Origin: Flavobacterium sp. ASV13
GTDB lineage: Bacteria > Bacteroidota > Bacteroidia > Flavobacteriales > Flavobacteriaceae
Direction: 5' to 3'
Assembly (NCBI RefSeq): GCF_000745775.1
Contig: NZ_JQJY01000005.1
Location: forward strand, 124,001 to 188,000
Length of the DNA: 64,000 nucleotides
The notes under the pieces are model-generated. The model searched no databases. It saw only the letters and a list, made by a program, of their open reading frames with translations, and was not told the DNA's origin. Position numbers and translations under genes: made by a program. This document shows, in pieces, positions 55,753 to 64,000 of this stretch. Position 1 is the stretch's first letter, and each line of letters begins with the position of its first letter.

Positions 55753-56082
55753 ATGTTAATTGCAGTTGTGAAAAAAGAGACGGACGACAATACTATATTT
55801 AAGATTTCAATTAGTCTACGAAAGCTACTTGAAAGCAATGGTAACTTGCCAATAAAGCAGAGCTATGATAAAATTGCTACGACTGCAAATATCAGAAAGG
55901 CTACTGTATCTAATACTTTTAATGCAAAGTCAGTTCCAAATTCATTAACATTGTTTTTAATTATTGAAGCAATGGGTTTTTCCTTGATAGATTTTTCAAA
56001 AGTTTATGATTCAATTGTAACCTCTGACATAGAGTTATTTAAAAAGAAATTAGCTGAACAACCAAGAAATACTAAAAAATAG
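55753..56082 (+). CDS. Helix-turn-helix protein, XRE-like
   Basis: This 109-residue protein has a helix-turn-helix in 'PIKQSYDKIATTANIRKATVSNTFNAKSVPNSLTLFLIIEAMGFSLIDF', with a 'T-x-A-x-I-R-K-A-T-V-S' recognition-helix pattern. The N-terminus ('IFKISISLRKLL') and C-terminus are short. It may bind the perfect hairpin 15 bp upstream of its own start. Function within the island is unknown; it lies between the SusC operon and a small membrane gene. Start at ATG 55753 is the first in frame; other starts are not excluded. Confidence 0.72.
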   Translation: MLIAVVKKETDDNTIFKISISLRKLLESNGNLPIKQSYDKIATTANIRKATVSNTFNAKSVPNSLTLFLIIEAMGFSLIDFSKVYDSIVTSDIELFKKKLAEQPRNTKK

Positions 56083-56292
56083 ACCTTTTTTCATTCCTCG
56101 AAAAATTTCATAAATCATTCTTTTATCTTCAATTTAATAAAGACTAATTTTTGGAAACGGAATAATTAATTATTGTAATGTACATAAAGTAAATGTTCCA
56201 TTTTACTTTATTTTTTTATAAATTAGTGTGAGAATTAACCAACTTTTCTTCGCAAATAGAATTAATTAATTGTCTAATTTAAAGCAAATGCT

Positions 56293-56535
56293 ATGAATAG
56301 AGATAATGCAGTACTTATCATTTTCGGTGTTCTTGCCTTGCTAATTGGCATTATCCTTAAACTCTATATTGGCAGAAGAAGATTCTATCGCCGAAGTCCT
56401 TCAGGTGCAGAAGGCTATAAAAATTACCGTAGTGCATTACTTACTCCATTTTGGGAGAGTATCCTAACTTTTATTGGAGGGTTGCTTATTATTTTTGGAA
56501 TAATAGCTCTCGCGATGGTAAAGTGGTTACTATAA
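56293..56535 (+). CDS. Small two-helix membrane protein, unknown
   Basis: An 80-residue protein with two hydrophobic segments ('AVLIIFGVLALLIGIILKLYIG' and 'FIGGLLIIFGIIALAMVKWLL') around a basic, Arg/Tyr-rich loop ('RRRFYRRSPSGAEGYKNYRSALLTPFWES'). I recall similar proteins annotated without function (or wrongly as molybdenum ABC permease) in Bacteroidota elements. No partner is evident. A terminator follows. Confidence 0.7.
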   Translation: MNRDNAVLIIFGVLALLIGIILKLYIGRRRFYRRSPSGAEGYKNYRSALLTPFWESILTFIGGLLIIFGIIALAMVKWLL

Positions 56536-56596
56536 TAGTATTAAACATAATTTGATTAAGTCTAAAATAATTAAGATATAAAAAAAGAATACAACG

Positions 56597-56620
56597 AAGA
56601 TGCATTTTGCATCTTTTTTT
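56597..56620 (+). terminator. Terminator after the small membrane gene
   Basis: Stem AAGATGCA with TGCATCTT, 3-nt loop, then a run of T's. Confidence 0.88.
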
Positions 56621-56831
56621 ATGATCTTTCGAAATCAAAAACAGGTAATTATACGGTGGTCTTTTCATCATTAAAAGAAGTATTTTGCAAGTTTTAATAA
56701 TGATTACGGAAAACCGTATAATAGAGAAAAAAGTACTTTGTAAATTCACTCTTTTACTGCAAAAAAGTTTCGTAAAGAATCTTTCCTGTAGTTATAATAA
56801 AAAACACAATTTTTAATAAGTGATTAGCAAA

Positions 56832-57557
56832 ATGGAAACAATTGTATTTAATGGCAAAAAACATTCGGGAGCATATGATTTAAATATATTATGCAATCAG
56901 GAAAAAATTTATATAATGGACAATCACCTAGCTGCAAGCTGGTGTTGGTTACAAAAGGTGAATGTAAATCAACAGTACAATTTTTTACATATTGATAGAC
57001 ATTATGATTTATTGAATAGCCAACTTGACTGGTGGATTGAAGCCTTAGAAAATCAAAATATTGATATAGCTAACCTAACAATTGAAGAATTAATTTCATT
57101 AAGGTATAATCACGAAAGTATGCCAACTAATGATACTTATCCAATATTTCGTTGGGATAATTATATTACTATTTTAAATAGGCTGTATCCTGATTTATTA
57201 GCTTCAAATACTTTTGCGACCCATAAAGATGGAGATGCAATTGAAGAAATAGAAATTTCTGAAATTGATGCTTGGGATCTCCAGGAAAATTTATCCTATT
57301 GGGTAAATGATAGTGATCAAAAGTGGATTATAAACTTGGATATAGATTACTTTTTTACAAATTATGATGGCAATAAATATTTTCAATTATATAGCGATGA
57401 CTTCATAATTAGAATTGCTAAGGAAATAAGAAGATCAATGAAAAATGTTGAAGTTCTGACAATAGCATTAAGCCCCGAAATGTGTGGTAATTGGGCAAAT
57501 TCAGAAAGGGTAGCAAAATTAGTACTGAGAGAACTTGGAGTAGAATGGCAAATTTAA
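56832..57557 (+). CDS. UPF0489-family protein (peptide-arginase-like)
   Basis: This 241-residue protein (ATG 56832; GTG 56820 is less likely) has the UPF0489 pattern: 'IYIMDNHLAASWCWLQK', 'FLHIDRHYDLL' (H-I-D-R-H-x-D) and 'WIINLDIDYFFTNYDG' (D-I-D). These Asp/His sets are those of the arginase-type binuclear metal site; UPF0489 includes peptide arginases that turn Arg into ornithine in RiPP precursors (OspR type). No signal peptide. The next gene, 117 bp downstream, encodes a Gly/Ser/Lys mini-protein, so a modifying-enzyme/precursor pair is possible but not shown. Confidence 0.82.
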   Translation: METIVFNGKKHSGAYDLNILCNQEKIYIMDNHLAASWCWLQKVNVNQQYNFLHIDRHYDLLNSQLDWWIEALENQNIDIANLTIEELISLRYNHESMPTNDTYPIFRWDNYITILNRLYPDLLASNTFATHKDGDAIEEIEISEIDAWDLQENLSYWVNDSDQKWIINLDIDYFFTNYDGNKYFQLYSDDFIIRIAKEIRRSMKNVEVLTIALSPEMCGNWANSERVAKLVLRELGVEWQI

Positions 57558-57673
57558 AATAATTTCACGTTCAATTTCGTAAAATAAAATTTTTGATTCA
57601 AGTAGAAGTTAGTCCACTAAATTTTAACTCAATGCAAATATTTTAAACAAAAAATACACTAAAACACAAATTC

Positions 57674-57844
57674 ATGGGAAATAAGACAGGACAATCGGGA
57701 CAGGGCAATTCTGGAGGATGGCCATCAACCACAGGAAATAAATCAGGCGAAGGCAGAAGTAATAATTCAAGTGGTTCCTCTCCATCGAACAGCTCTTCAA
57801 AATCATCAGGATCTTCAAAGTCTTCAGGATCTTCAAAAAAATAA
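57674..57844 (+). CDS. Gly/Ser/Lys-rich mini-protein, 56 residues
   Basis: ATG 57674 to stop TAA 57842-57844. The product starts 'MGNKTGQSGQGNSGGWPSTT', has one Arg (position 28) and ends in three SSGSSK-like units ('KSSGSSKSSGSSKK'). It has no signal peptide and no hydrophobic core, so it is disordered. I recall short 'G-N-K-x-G...G-G-W-P-S-T-T-G-N' proteins as common in Bacteroidota, of unknown role. It follows the UPF0489 gene and is upstream of the sacsin-like gene. It could be a substrate, an attachment peptide or a stress-related disordered protein. Confidence 0.72.
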   Translation: MGNKTGQSGQGNSGGWPSTTGNKSGEGRSNNSSGSSPSNSSSKSSGSSKSSGSSKK

Positions 57845-57972
57845 TTATAGAAGTTGGATAATCAATTCCGGAATCACACGCTATCTTTTGCAGTTAATCG
57901 AAGGTAATGAGTAAATTCTTAATTATAAAGACGATATCATATATTTGATATTTAGGAAAATTACATTTTTAT

Positions 57973-60900
57973 ATGAATACCGAAGAAATAGTAAATAACA
58001 TATACAAAGAAAAAGCGAAAAACGACAGCAACTCAAAAGATCTCTCACGCGGTCTTGATGTCCTCTCGAAAACAGTTTTTGGCGATGTTAATAGATTTGT
58101 GTTTGAGTTGTTGCAAAATGCTGATGATTCTTCAATAGAGGAAAAAAAGGATATTAAAGTAGATTTTCATATACTGGAGAACTACTTAATTTTCTCGCAT
58201 GACGGTGCTCACTTTGCAGAGAATGATGTAGTCGGAATTTCCAGTATCGGCAACAGGGCAAGCGAAAAAGACCAAAGTATCGAGAAAACGGGTTATAAAG
58301 GAATTGGCTTTAAATCTGTATTTGGCACATCTGATTATGTACACATTGTTTCGGGTGGGTTTTCATTCCGCTTTGATAAAAATCACACCGCTTGGAATAA
58401 TGATGAAAATTATCCGTGGCAGGTTATTCCAATTTGGACGGAAGAGCCCGTTGAAGAAGTTGCTGATTGGATTAATACCGAAAATGTAAACACGATTATT
58501 GGTATAAAAAATAAAAAGTCAATAAGCGATGAAGTTATTAAGGTTTTTAAAGATTGCCAGATTCTGTTATTTCTTCGTAGAGTACATAGTATTACCTTTT
58601 CGGACAATGGAAACGTGGTTTTTAAAATTTCAAAAAACGATACTACCTCAGGAGTCATTGACTTATATGATAATGCTAGGTTAGTAAGTTCTTGGGTTAC
58701 AAAAACTTTCATTCTTCCAATTGGCGGTGACCTGACAAAAAAACTAGAAAAATTATCCGATGTCGAATGTCCTCAGAAATTAAAAGAAGCTGAAAATACT
58801 AAAATTACATTTGCTGCTTGCGTAGAGGAAAACCAATTCATTCCACTCAAGGCAGCAGTAATTTATTCTTACCTACCTACGAAAGCAGCACAGGGATTCC
58901 CATTTCTTATAAACGGAGATTTCCTCACCAATGCTGAAAGAACAGAACTGCTACCTAATATTTGGAATGAATTTCTTTTTACACAAATAGCTACAAAAAA
59001 ATTAGAATGGTTCGCCGAGTTACAGGCTACAGACTTCAAATACGAAATACTCAAACTCTTCAAAGGTAAATATACTGCTTACTCAGCAACTGATATTGAG
59101 AACTCTTATAATACAAGTCTCTCAAACGGTGCTAGTACAATTCCTTTTCTACCTCAAGAGCAAAGCACACAACTAATTTCTATTAATAATGCAATTGTAG
59201 ATATTCCTCAGTTTTGTTCCTTATTTGAACCTAAGCTTGTAACTGATTTCCTCTCTGCAAATCCATATCAGCGTGTTTTAGATTTAAAACTGGTAGGACA
59301 AAGCAATCTTGCAGGACTTGGTAGTAAACAGTTTTCTTTTCCACAATTACTTGACTTAATAGCTTCGGGCGTTATTGTTGACCCATTGGAGGCTACAAAT
59401 ATTATAGTATTTTTTTATAACAATACACTTGGAGAAAAGAATAAAGCATGGCTTACAAGTTTAGCGAATGCGGTTTTTATTTTGGATGAGAGTGGCAATT
59501 ACAAAACACCTAAGGAAATATTTATTCCAGGCAGCTCCGATGAAACTGTTGAGTTTGATTTTGACGATATTAGTTATGTACATTCAACCATTTTGGATCA
59601 TTTCAAAAACGCATTTGATGTAATAAAATGGCTGCAGGCTTTGGGTGTACGAGAACCAACGGAATTGGAAATTGTTAAAAAAGCACTTATCCCATTCATT
59701 CTTAACGACAGAGTAACGGAGGACAACTTTTTAAAGGTTACAAGATTTATTTTTAAAGTCTTTTGCGCAGGTTTATTGCAGGACTTGGATTATCAAACTT
59801 TAAAATCGCTTAAACTTCAAACTTTAAACGGATTAGCGCTTCCCAGACGCACTTATTTGTCTGATAAATATAATCCAGAGAAAAAGCTCTCTACCATTAT
59901 CCCGAACGCAAATTTTGTTAGTGACCTTTATCCAGAAGATGATGAAAGTATACCCAATTGGAAAGCATTTTTTAAAAATATTGGCATTAGGGAAAGTATA
60001 TCAATTGAGGTTTTGCAGGACAAGTCAGAGCGAACAGATTTCGTAACCTACAATCCTTATGCTGCTCCCTATTTTAATTGGCTTGATGCAAATACTCATT
60101 ATCCAGAAATCTACAGACCTTATCGTTTACAAGGTCAACATTACATTCAATATTTTACATCAATAGATTTTAGGGATCATCTCCAGGAAGTTGATTTTTC
60201 AAAATATTTTTGGAGCAAAATGTTACAAAATTGGGATATTTTTAAAGAACGTTGTTCACATACAACATACTTTTACTATGGAGGAAAAAATAATATCATA
60301 CCAAGCTTCGTAGAATATTTTATCCAAAATCACAATGCAATTCCTTGTACAGATGGTAATTGTCATCCATCGCTGAATGTATTTGCTCCTTCATTAAAAT
60401 CTGTTATAGGGAATTATTTTCCAGTAGCAGATTTTCCTTCTGCAATGACCAATGAGCAAGTAGAATTTTTCGGTTTTAAAAGAACAATTTCGATCAGAGA
60501 TTGCCTCAGTCTTTTGAATACTATAGCTGATCAGGTAGTTAACTCTGAAGTCACTAAACAGATTTCATCTATATACGAACAATTAATTAACCAATCTGGT
60601 GACGTTAGTAAAGCTACTCGTGCAACAATAGAAGATTGGCGGAAAAGTGCCACTCTCCTAACTTTAAGCAATTCCTTCCAGCCAATTGAAGATCTTTTTT
60701 GTTTCAGTGTGCATGGAGCAAATGCACCAATTAATTCTGAAAGGTTCGTAAAACTAACAATCACTCGCTTCGAAGAATTAGAAGCATTTTGTAATTTGCT
60801 CAGCATACCTGTAATTACTTTCGATGTGCTTCAATTTATTCCAGAAGGAGTTGTCACTGAAGATTCCCTTCATAAGACTTTAAAGCTTAAATCAAAATTT

Positions 60901-61836
60901 TTAGCATTGTTGCATTCAAATAAAAGCAATGAGAATTATAACAAAGTATTGTCAGGAGTCAATAATATATTTGCAGAAACTCAATTTTTTCAGGCAGAAA
61001 AATTAAATCTAATTTACAAGAGTGATAGTGGTGAGGTTATCTTCGATTCAAAAATTAATTCCTGGAATGACAAAGGAAAGAGATTTTATTACATAGGAAA
61101 GTGGAATTCTCCACTTACTTTATACGATTTAAGCAGCACTATTTGTTCACTTTTAGGCTTCAAATATTTAGAAAGAGAAATACAGCTTATTCTTCAACTG
61201 TCAGATGAAGAAATCATTGGGTGGCTCGCAGAACAGGGCTATAATACTGAAATTATTACAGCGGACAGTGACGAATATATTCAAGAAGAATTTATAATCC
61301 CGGAAGACAATAAATTTGACGGAGTAGATATTGAAATTGAAGAAACATTTATTCCGAAAATAAAAGCTTCTGAAATTGATTATCAGAATGTACATCCTGT
61401 AAATAAAGAATTTGTAAATGTTGCGCCGCCGTCGCCGCAAGAATACGTTAGAATAAGCAATCAAAAGGTAATGGTTGATATTGGCAGATGGTCTGAAGAA
61501 TTCGTTTTCGGATATTTTAAAAAAAACACGTCAATTTATACCGATATTGATTGGCTAAACGAAGATAAGGAAAGCATGCTTCCTTACGACTTCAAAGTTG
61601 TAGAAGATGGCATTACCAAGTTTATTGAGGTTAAAGGTACGCCATCTGCTAGTAAGGAAATGATATATATGTCTCCAGCAGAATGGAAAGTGATGTTTGA
61701 TAATGGCATCAACTATTCCATATTCCGTATCTATGGTGCAGGGACAAAAGATGTTAAATTCGAAAGGATCGATAATGTTCGCCTGATGGTTGAGAGCGGA
61801 ATTGTCATGCCGTCACCTATTCAACTAATAATTTAA
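57973..61836 (+). CDS. Sacsin-like GHKL ATPase with C-terminal DUF3883 nuclease-like domain
   Basis: This 1287-residue protein has a histidine-kinase-like (GHKL) ATPase at the N-terminus: 'RFVFELLQNADDSS' (N-box, about 37-50), 'FSHDGAHFAENDV' (D-G) and 'KTGYKGIGFKSVFG' (G-x-G lid). The long middle (about 270-1140) has no motif I recognise. The C-terminal DUF3883 part ('DIGRWSEEFVFGYFKKN', 'PYDFKVVEDGITKFIEVKGT', about 1165-1260) has the D...E-V-K pattern of restriction-endonuclease-like folds. Such 'sacsin/NOV plus DUF3883' proteins occur in defence islands; a nucleic-acid-damaging role is inferred. No partner overlaps it; a degraded gene and a DAC-domain gene follow. Confidence 0.82.
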   Translation: MNTEEIVNNIYKEKAKNDSNSKDLSRGLDVLSKTVFGDVNRFVFELLQNADDSSIEEKKDIKVDFHILENYLIFSHDGAHFAENDVVGISSIGNRASEKDQSIEKTGYKGIGFKSVFGTSDYVHIVSGGFSFRFDKNHTAWNNDENYPWQVIPIWTEEPVEEVADWINTENVNTIIGIKNKKSISDEVIKVFKDCQILLFLRRVHSITFSDNGNVVFKISKNDTTSGVIDLYDNARLVSSWVTKTFILPIGGDLTKKLEKLSDVECPQKLKEAENTKITFAACVEENQFIPLKAAVIYSYLPTKAAQGFPFLINGDFLTNAERTELLPNIWNEFLFTQIATKKLEWFAELQATDFKYEILKLFKGKYTAYSATDIENSYNTSLSNGASTIPFLPQEQSTQLISINNAIVDIPQFCSLFEPKLVTDFLSANPYQRVLDLKLVGQSNLAGLGSKQFSFPQLLDLIASGVIVDPLEATNIIVFFYNNTLGEKNKAWLTSLANAVFILDESGNYKTPKEIFIPGSSDETVEFDFDDISYVHSTILDHFKNAFDVIKWLQALGVREPTELEIVKKALIPFILNDRVTEDNFLKVTRFIFKVFCAGLLQDLDYQTLKSLKLQTLNGLALPRRTYLSDKYNPEKKLSTIIPNANFVSDLYPEDDESIPNWKAFFKNIGIRESISIEVLQDKSERTDFVTYNPYAAPYFNWLDANTHYPEIYRPYRLQGQHYIQYFTSIDFRDHLQEVDFSKYFWSKMLQNWDIFKERCSHTTYFYYGGKNNIIPSFVEYFIQNHNAIPCTDGNCHPSLNVFAPSLKSVIGNYFPVADFPSAMTNEQVEFFGFKRTISIRDCLSLLNTIADQVVNSEVTKQISSIYEQLINQSGDVSKATRATIEDWRKSATLLTLSNSFQPIEDLFCFSVHGANAPINSERFVKLTITRFEELEAFCNLLSIPVITFDVLQFIPEGVVTEDSLHKTLKLKSKFLALLHSNKSNENYNKVLSGVNNIFAETQFFQAEKLNLIYKSDSGEVIFDSKINSWNDKGKRFYYIGKWNSPLTLYDLSSTICSLLGFKYLEREIQLILQLSDEEIIGWLAEQGYNTEIITADSDEYIQEEFIIPEDNKFDGVDIEIEETFIPKIKASEIDYQNVHPVNKEFVNVAPPSPQEYVRISNQKVMVDIGRWSEEFVFGYFKKNTSIYTDIDWLNEDKESMLPYDFKVVEDGITKFIEVKGTPSASKEMIYMSPAEWKVMFDNGINYSIFRIYGAGTKDVKFERIDNVRLMVESGIVMPSPIQLII

Positions 61837-61894
61837 ACATATATTTTGAGCTTATCTAGTAGTAACATATTATTTCCATATTAAACAAATCGCA

Positions 61895-62086
61895 ATGCGT
61901 GCAACTAAGGATTTAGATTGGAAAACTTATAAGTCAATCACCAAATATATCTATTAAACTTTAGGTAAAGAACTTGGGAGGCATACTATTATTGAGAGGG
62001 AAGGTTAAGAAAATGATAATGCCAGCCTTAACGATTTGATATTTGATTTCACCAAAACCAAAAAGCAGGCTCGCTTTATGCCACTA
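61895..62086 (+). pseudogene. Remnant of a restriction-endonuclease-like gene
   Basis: One frame reads MRATKDLDWKTYKSITKYIY, stop, TLGKELGRHTIIEREG, stop, ENDNASLNDLIFDFTKTKK. The blocks fit the start of a family I recall as restriction-endonuclease-like ('TKYIYETLGKE'). The two in-frame stops (61955 and 62006) and the missing remainder mark it as decayed. It occupies much of the 377-bp gap before the DAC gene. Confidence 0.5.
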
Positions 62087-62213
62087 TAACTAAAGACTAT
62101 GAAATCAATATTTTCTTAAATTTTGTATCTTTCGATTCACAGAATATAATAGCACACACCGATATTTATCGATCTCGCCGTACTACCAATTTATAAATTA
62201 TTCAAAAATAAAC

Positions 62214-63971
62214 ATGAAGGGACATCTAATTAATTATTTTATGTGGGGATATCAGTTACACGTACAGGTATCATTCAAAGTGAGTGCTGAAAGTTTATTT
62301 AAAAAAATAGATTCTAGGCTTGATCCAGAAGTTTTTTTTATTGGAGTTCTTGTCGAAGAAAAACCAGACAGGCATCCAATCTGCCTTGAACCTGAAGACA
62401 TCGGCTTTTTACCGGAAAGTTTTTCCGATGTACATTCACTAGCAAAAGAGCTGGAAAAGGTCGATGAAGAGAATAGGATTTTCCACTCCCATGAAATAGC
62501 ACAGGAAAATCATAACAGAAGGATTGCTACCAGATCATATAAGGAGGCTATAAGCAAAATTCTAAAGCGAGAAAGTGTATTTGGAGAAAAGGAGTATTTT
62601 GTTGCAACGCCAACATATATTGACGGCTACCATGTATTTACCGTGTTAGCGTTAAATAAAAAAATACTTGATAGTCATTACGAACTAACCAAAGATTTTT
62701 TTAACGACAGATATACTATATTCCGATCTCTGATAAAGAGCGCTATAAATATTTTTTTAGGAGAATGTTCAAATGCGTTGAAAGACCCTCATACTTCTGG
62801 CGGAGCAATTGACCGTCGGGCTGAAGAGTTATTAAGAGAAGCCGGACGACAGTTTATGTATACTGCCGCAGCTGCGGGTGGTGATATTATGGGACTACAT
62901 GGTTTATATGATGCATGCAATGAAATTGCTTCAATGAAATATGAAGGTGCTATCGGATTGGGGAAAATGATACTCGCGCCCAAGGATCATAAAAATCTCA
63001 AATTTACACTTCAGCTTAAGACCCCTATCAGAGTTAGGGATTACAGAAAGGTTAGAAAGTTTCTAGAAATTTCTGACGACAGATCAGCACTAATTTCAGA
63101 CTCTGCAGTCATTTATGGACTTGGAGAATTAAAAGGCAAATACAATCCAAAGGAAGAATCTGTGTTCGTAGTCAATTTTACAAGCCATTTTCAGTGGGAG
63201 CTTTCTCATGACAATAATAGTCTGATGGAAGTTGAATATAGAGATCCGCGTTTGCCAAAAGAAAAAATTAACAGGGAAAAGTTTTATTCCGATCTTCCCA
63301 GGCTTTTCGATTCTATTTCTAAAGATGATGTAGATGATTTATGGGATATAGCCTTGGAGGCAACCAAACAGAAACATGGGACAATGCTTGTGATTTCCGA
63401 TAATGCAAATTCGGAATCAGAGCGATTGGGGAATCAATGTTTTCCGCTAAAACCAATTAAGCTAAGTGATAGTCTGATCCAGCAGATTACATCAATAGAT
63501 GGAGCTGTTCTATTAGACAGGAACTCTGTTTGTTATGCAATTGGAGTTATTCTGGACGGACTTGCAACTGAGAAGGGAGATTCCTCCCGTGGAGCGAGAT
63601 ATAATTCGGCAGTTCGGTACTATGAACAGTTCGGCAATGGAGGAGGCTTGGCGTTAGTGATCATATCAGAAGACGGCATGATAAATCTTATTCCTGATTT
63701 AAAGCCTCAAATCAAAAAACGCGATATTAGTGACGCCATTGCAAAATTTAAGAATATATTATCTGGCAGTTCTTTGAATCATAAATCTTTTAATTATGGC
63801 ATGAGCGATTTCCAGAGTATCAACTTTTATTTAAGCCAATCCGAATGCGATGAAATAAACGATACTCGCAAGCAAATTGAAGAAAAATTTAAAACTGATT
63901 TGGCAGAGATGCGAATCGTTTACGAGGACCTGAAATCTAGTCCGGAAATGAACGACAGTTATTACAAATAA
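62214..63971 (+). CDS. DisA_N/DAC-domain protein (diadenylate-cyclase-like) with N-terminal sensor region
   Basis: This 585-residue protein has about 380 N-terminal residues without a named domain; a part ('MYTAAAAGGDIMGLHGLYDACNEIASMKYEGAIGLGKMILA') is conserved-looking. The C-terminal third reads as a DAC domain: 'KHGTMLVIS', 'IDGAVLLDRNSVCYAIGVILDG' (DGA at about 429), 'SSRGARYNSAVRYYEQ' in place of the usual G-T-R-H-R-A-A, and 'LVIISEDGMINLIPDL'. DAC domains make cyclic di-AMP or bind nucleotides. Because His and Arg of the R-H-R motif are changed, activity is uncertain. It follows the sacsin-like gene and may form a nucleotide-signal defence pair with it. The stop is inside the window. 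Confidence 0.82.
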   Translation: MKGHLINYFMWGYQLHVQVSFKVSAESLFKKIDSRLDPEVFFIGVLVEEKPDRHPICLEPEDIGFLPESFSDVHSLAKELEKVDEENRIFHSHEIAQENHNRRIATRSYKEAISKILKRESVFGEKEYFVATPTYIDGYHVFTVLALNKKILDSHYELTKDFFNDRYTIFRSLIKSAINIFLGECSNALKDPHTSGGAIDRRAEELLREAGRQFMYTAAAAGGDIMGLHGLYDACNEIASMKYEGAIGLGKMILAPKDHKNLKFTLQLKTPIRVRDYRKVRKFLEISDDRSALISDSAVIYGLGELKGKYNPKEESVFVVNFTSHFQWELSHDNNSLMEVEYRDPRLPKEKINREKFYSDLPRLFDSISKDDVDDLWDIALEATKQKHGTMLVISDNANSESERLGNQCFPLKPIKLSDSLIQQITSIDGAVLLDRNSVCYAIGVILDGLATEKGDSSRGARYNSAVRYYEQFGNGGGLALVIISEDGMINLIPDLKPQIKKRDISDAIAKFKNILSGSSLNHKSFNYGMSDFQSINFYLSQSECDEINDTRKQIEEKFKTDLAEMRIVYEDLKSSPEMNDSYYK

Positions 63972-64000
63972 TTATGATGCTAAATTCATGAACAAATAAA

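Overview
The window looks like a chromosome segment of a Flavobacterium or a close relative (Bacteroidota). The DNA is AT-rich. SusC/SusD pairs, DUF4249, DUF2807, DUF6520 and EF-Tu-like or IntDOT-like Bacteroidota families are present. Several genes carry the flavobacterial promoter form TTG-N17-TAnnTTTG. All assignments come from reading the sequence; no database search was run.

Left part, about 1-32,950, is core or old chromosome. It opens with the end of a TonB-dependent receptor and its DUF4249 partner, then a nucleosidase, an MgtC-like protein, a glycoside hydrolase family 2 gene broken by one in-frame stop, a GH130 protein and an AraC regulator. A glycan-uptake operon (SusC, SusD, beta-helix protein, 9,111-15,757, minus strand) follows; its upstream region carries a LacI-type palindrome. 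Next come a divergent MFS/AraC pair and a copper cluster (18,492-25,098: Cys-rich protein, DUF3347 protein, HMA-AraC fusion regulator, P-type ATPase, multicopper oxidase). Small genes follow, then a PadR-PspC-DUF2807-DUF2807 envelope-stress-like operon, and trxB.

The boundary is tRNA-Pro(TGG) at 32,876-32,950, preceded by a broken copy of its own 5' half. A tyrosine recombinase of IntDOT type lies 300 bp downstream. I read everything from there to the end of the window as an integrated island. Its far end is not in the window.

The island (33,000-64,000) holds: an AraC/SDR pair with direct repeats 21 bp apart; an excisionase-like protein; a three-gene overlapping ABC-3C conflict operon (Mrr-type nuclease, middle component, DUF3732 ATPase); an SOS-like mutasome cassette (DnaE-type polymerase, Y-family polymerase, divergent self-cleaving LexA-like repressor with clustered operators); a MauE membrane protein with a DUF6520 peptide; an S9 peptidase-SusD-SusC operon; a UPF0489 (peptide-arginase family) gene followed by a Gly/Ser/Lys-rich mini-protein; a 1287-residue sacsin-like ATPase/DUF3883 protein; a pseudogene remnant; and a protein with a DAC (diadenylate-cyclase-like) domain.

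The best candidates for something undescribed are the UPF0489/mini-protein pair, the sacsin-like ATPase-DUF3883/DAC neighbourhood, and the MauE-DUF6520-S9-SusCD block.
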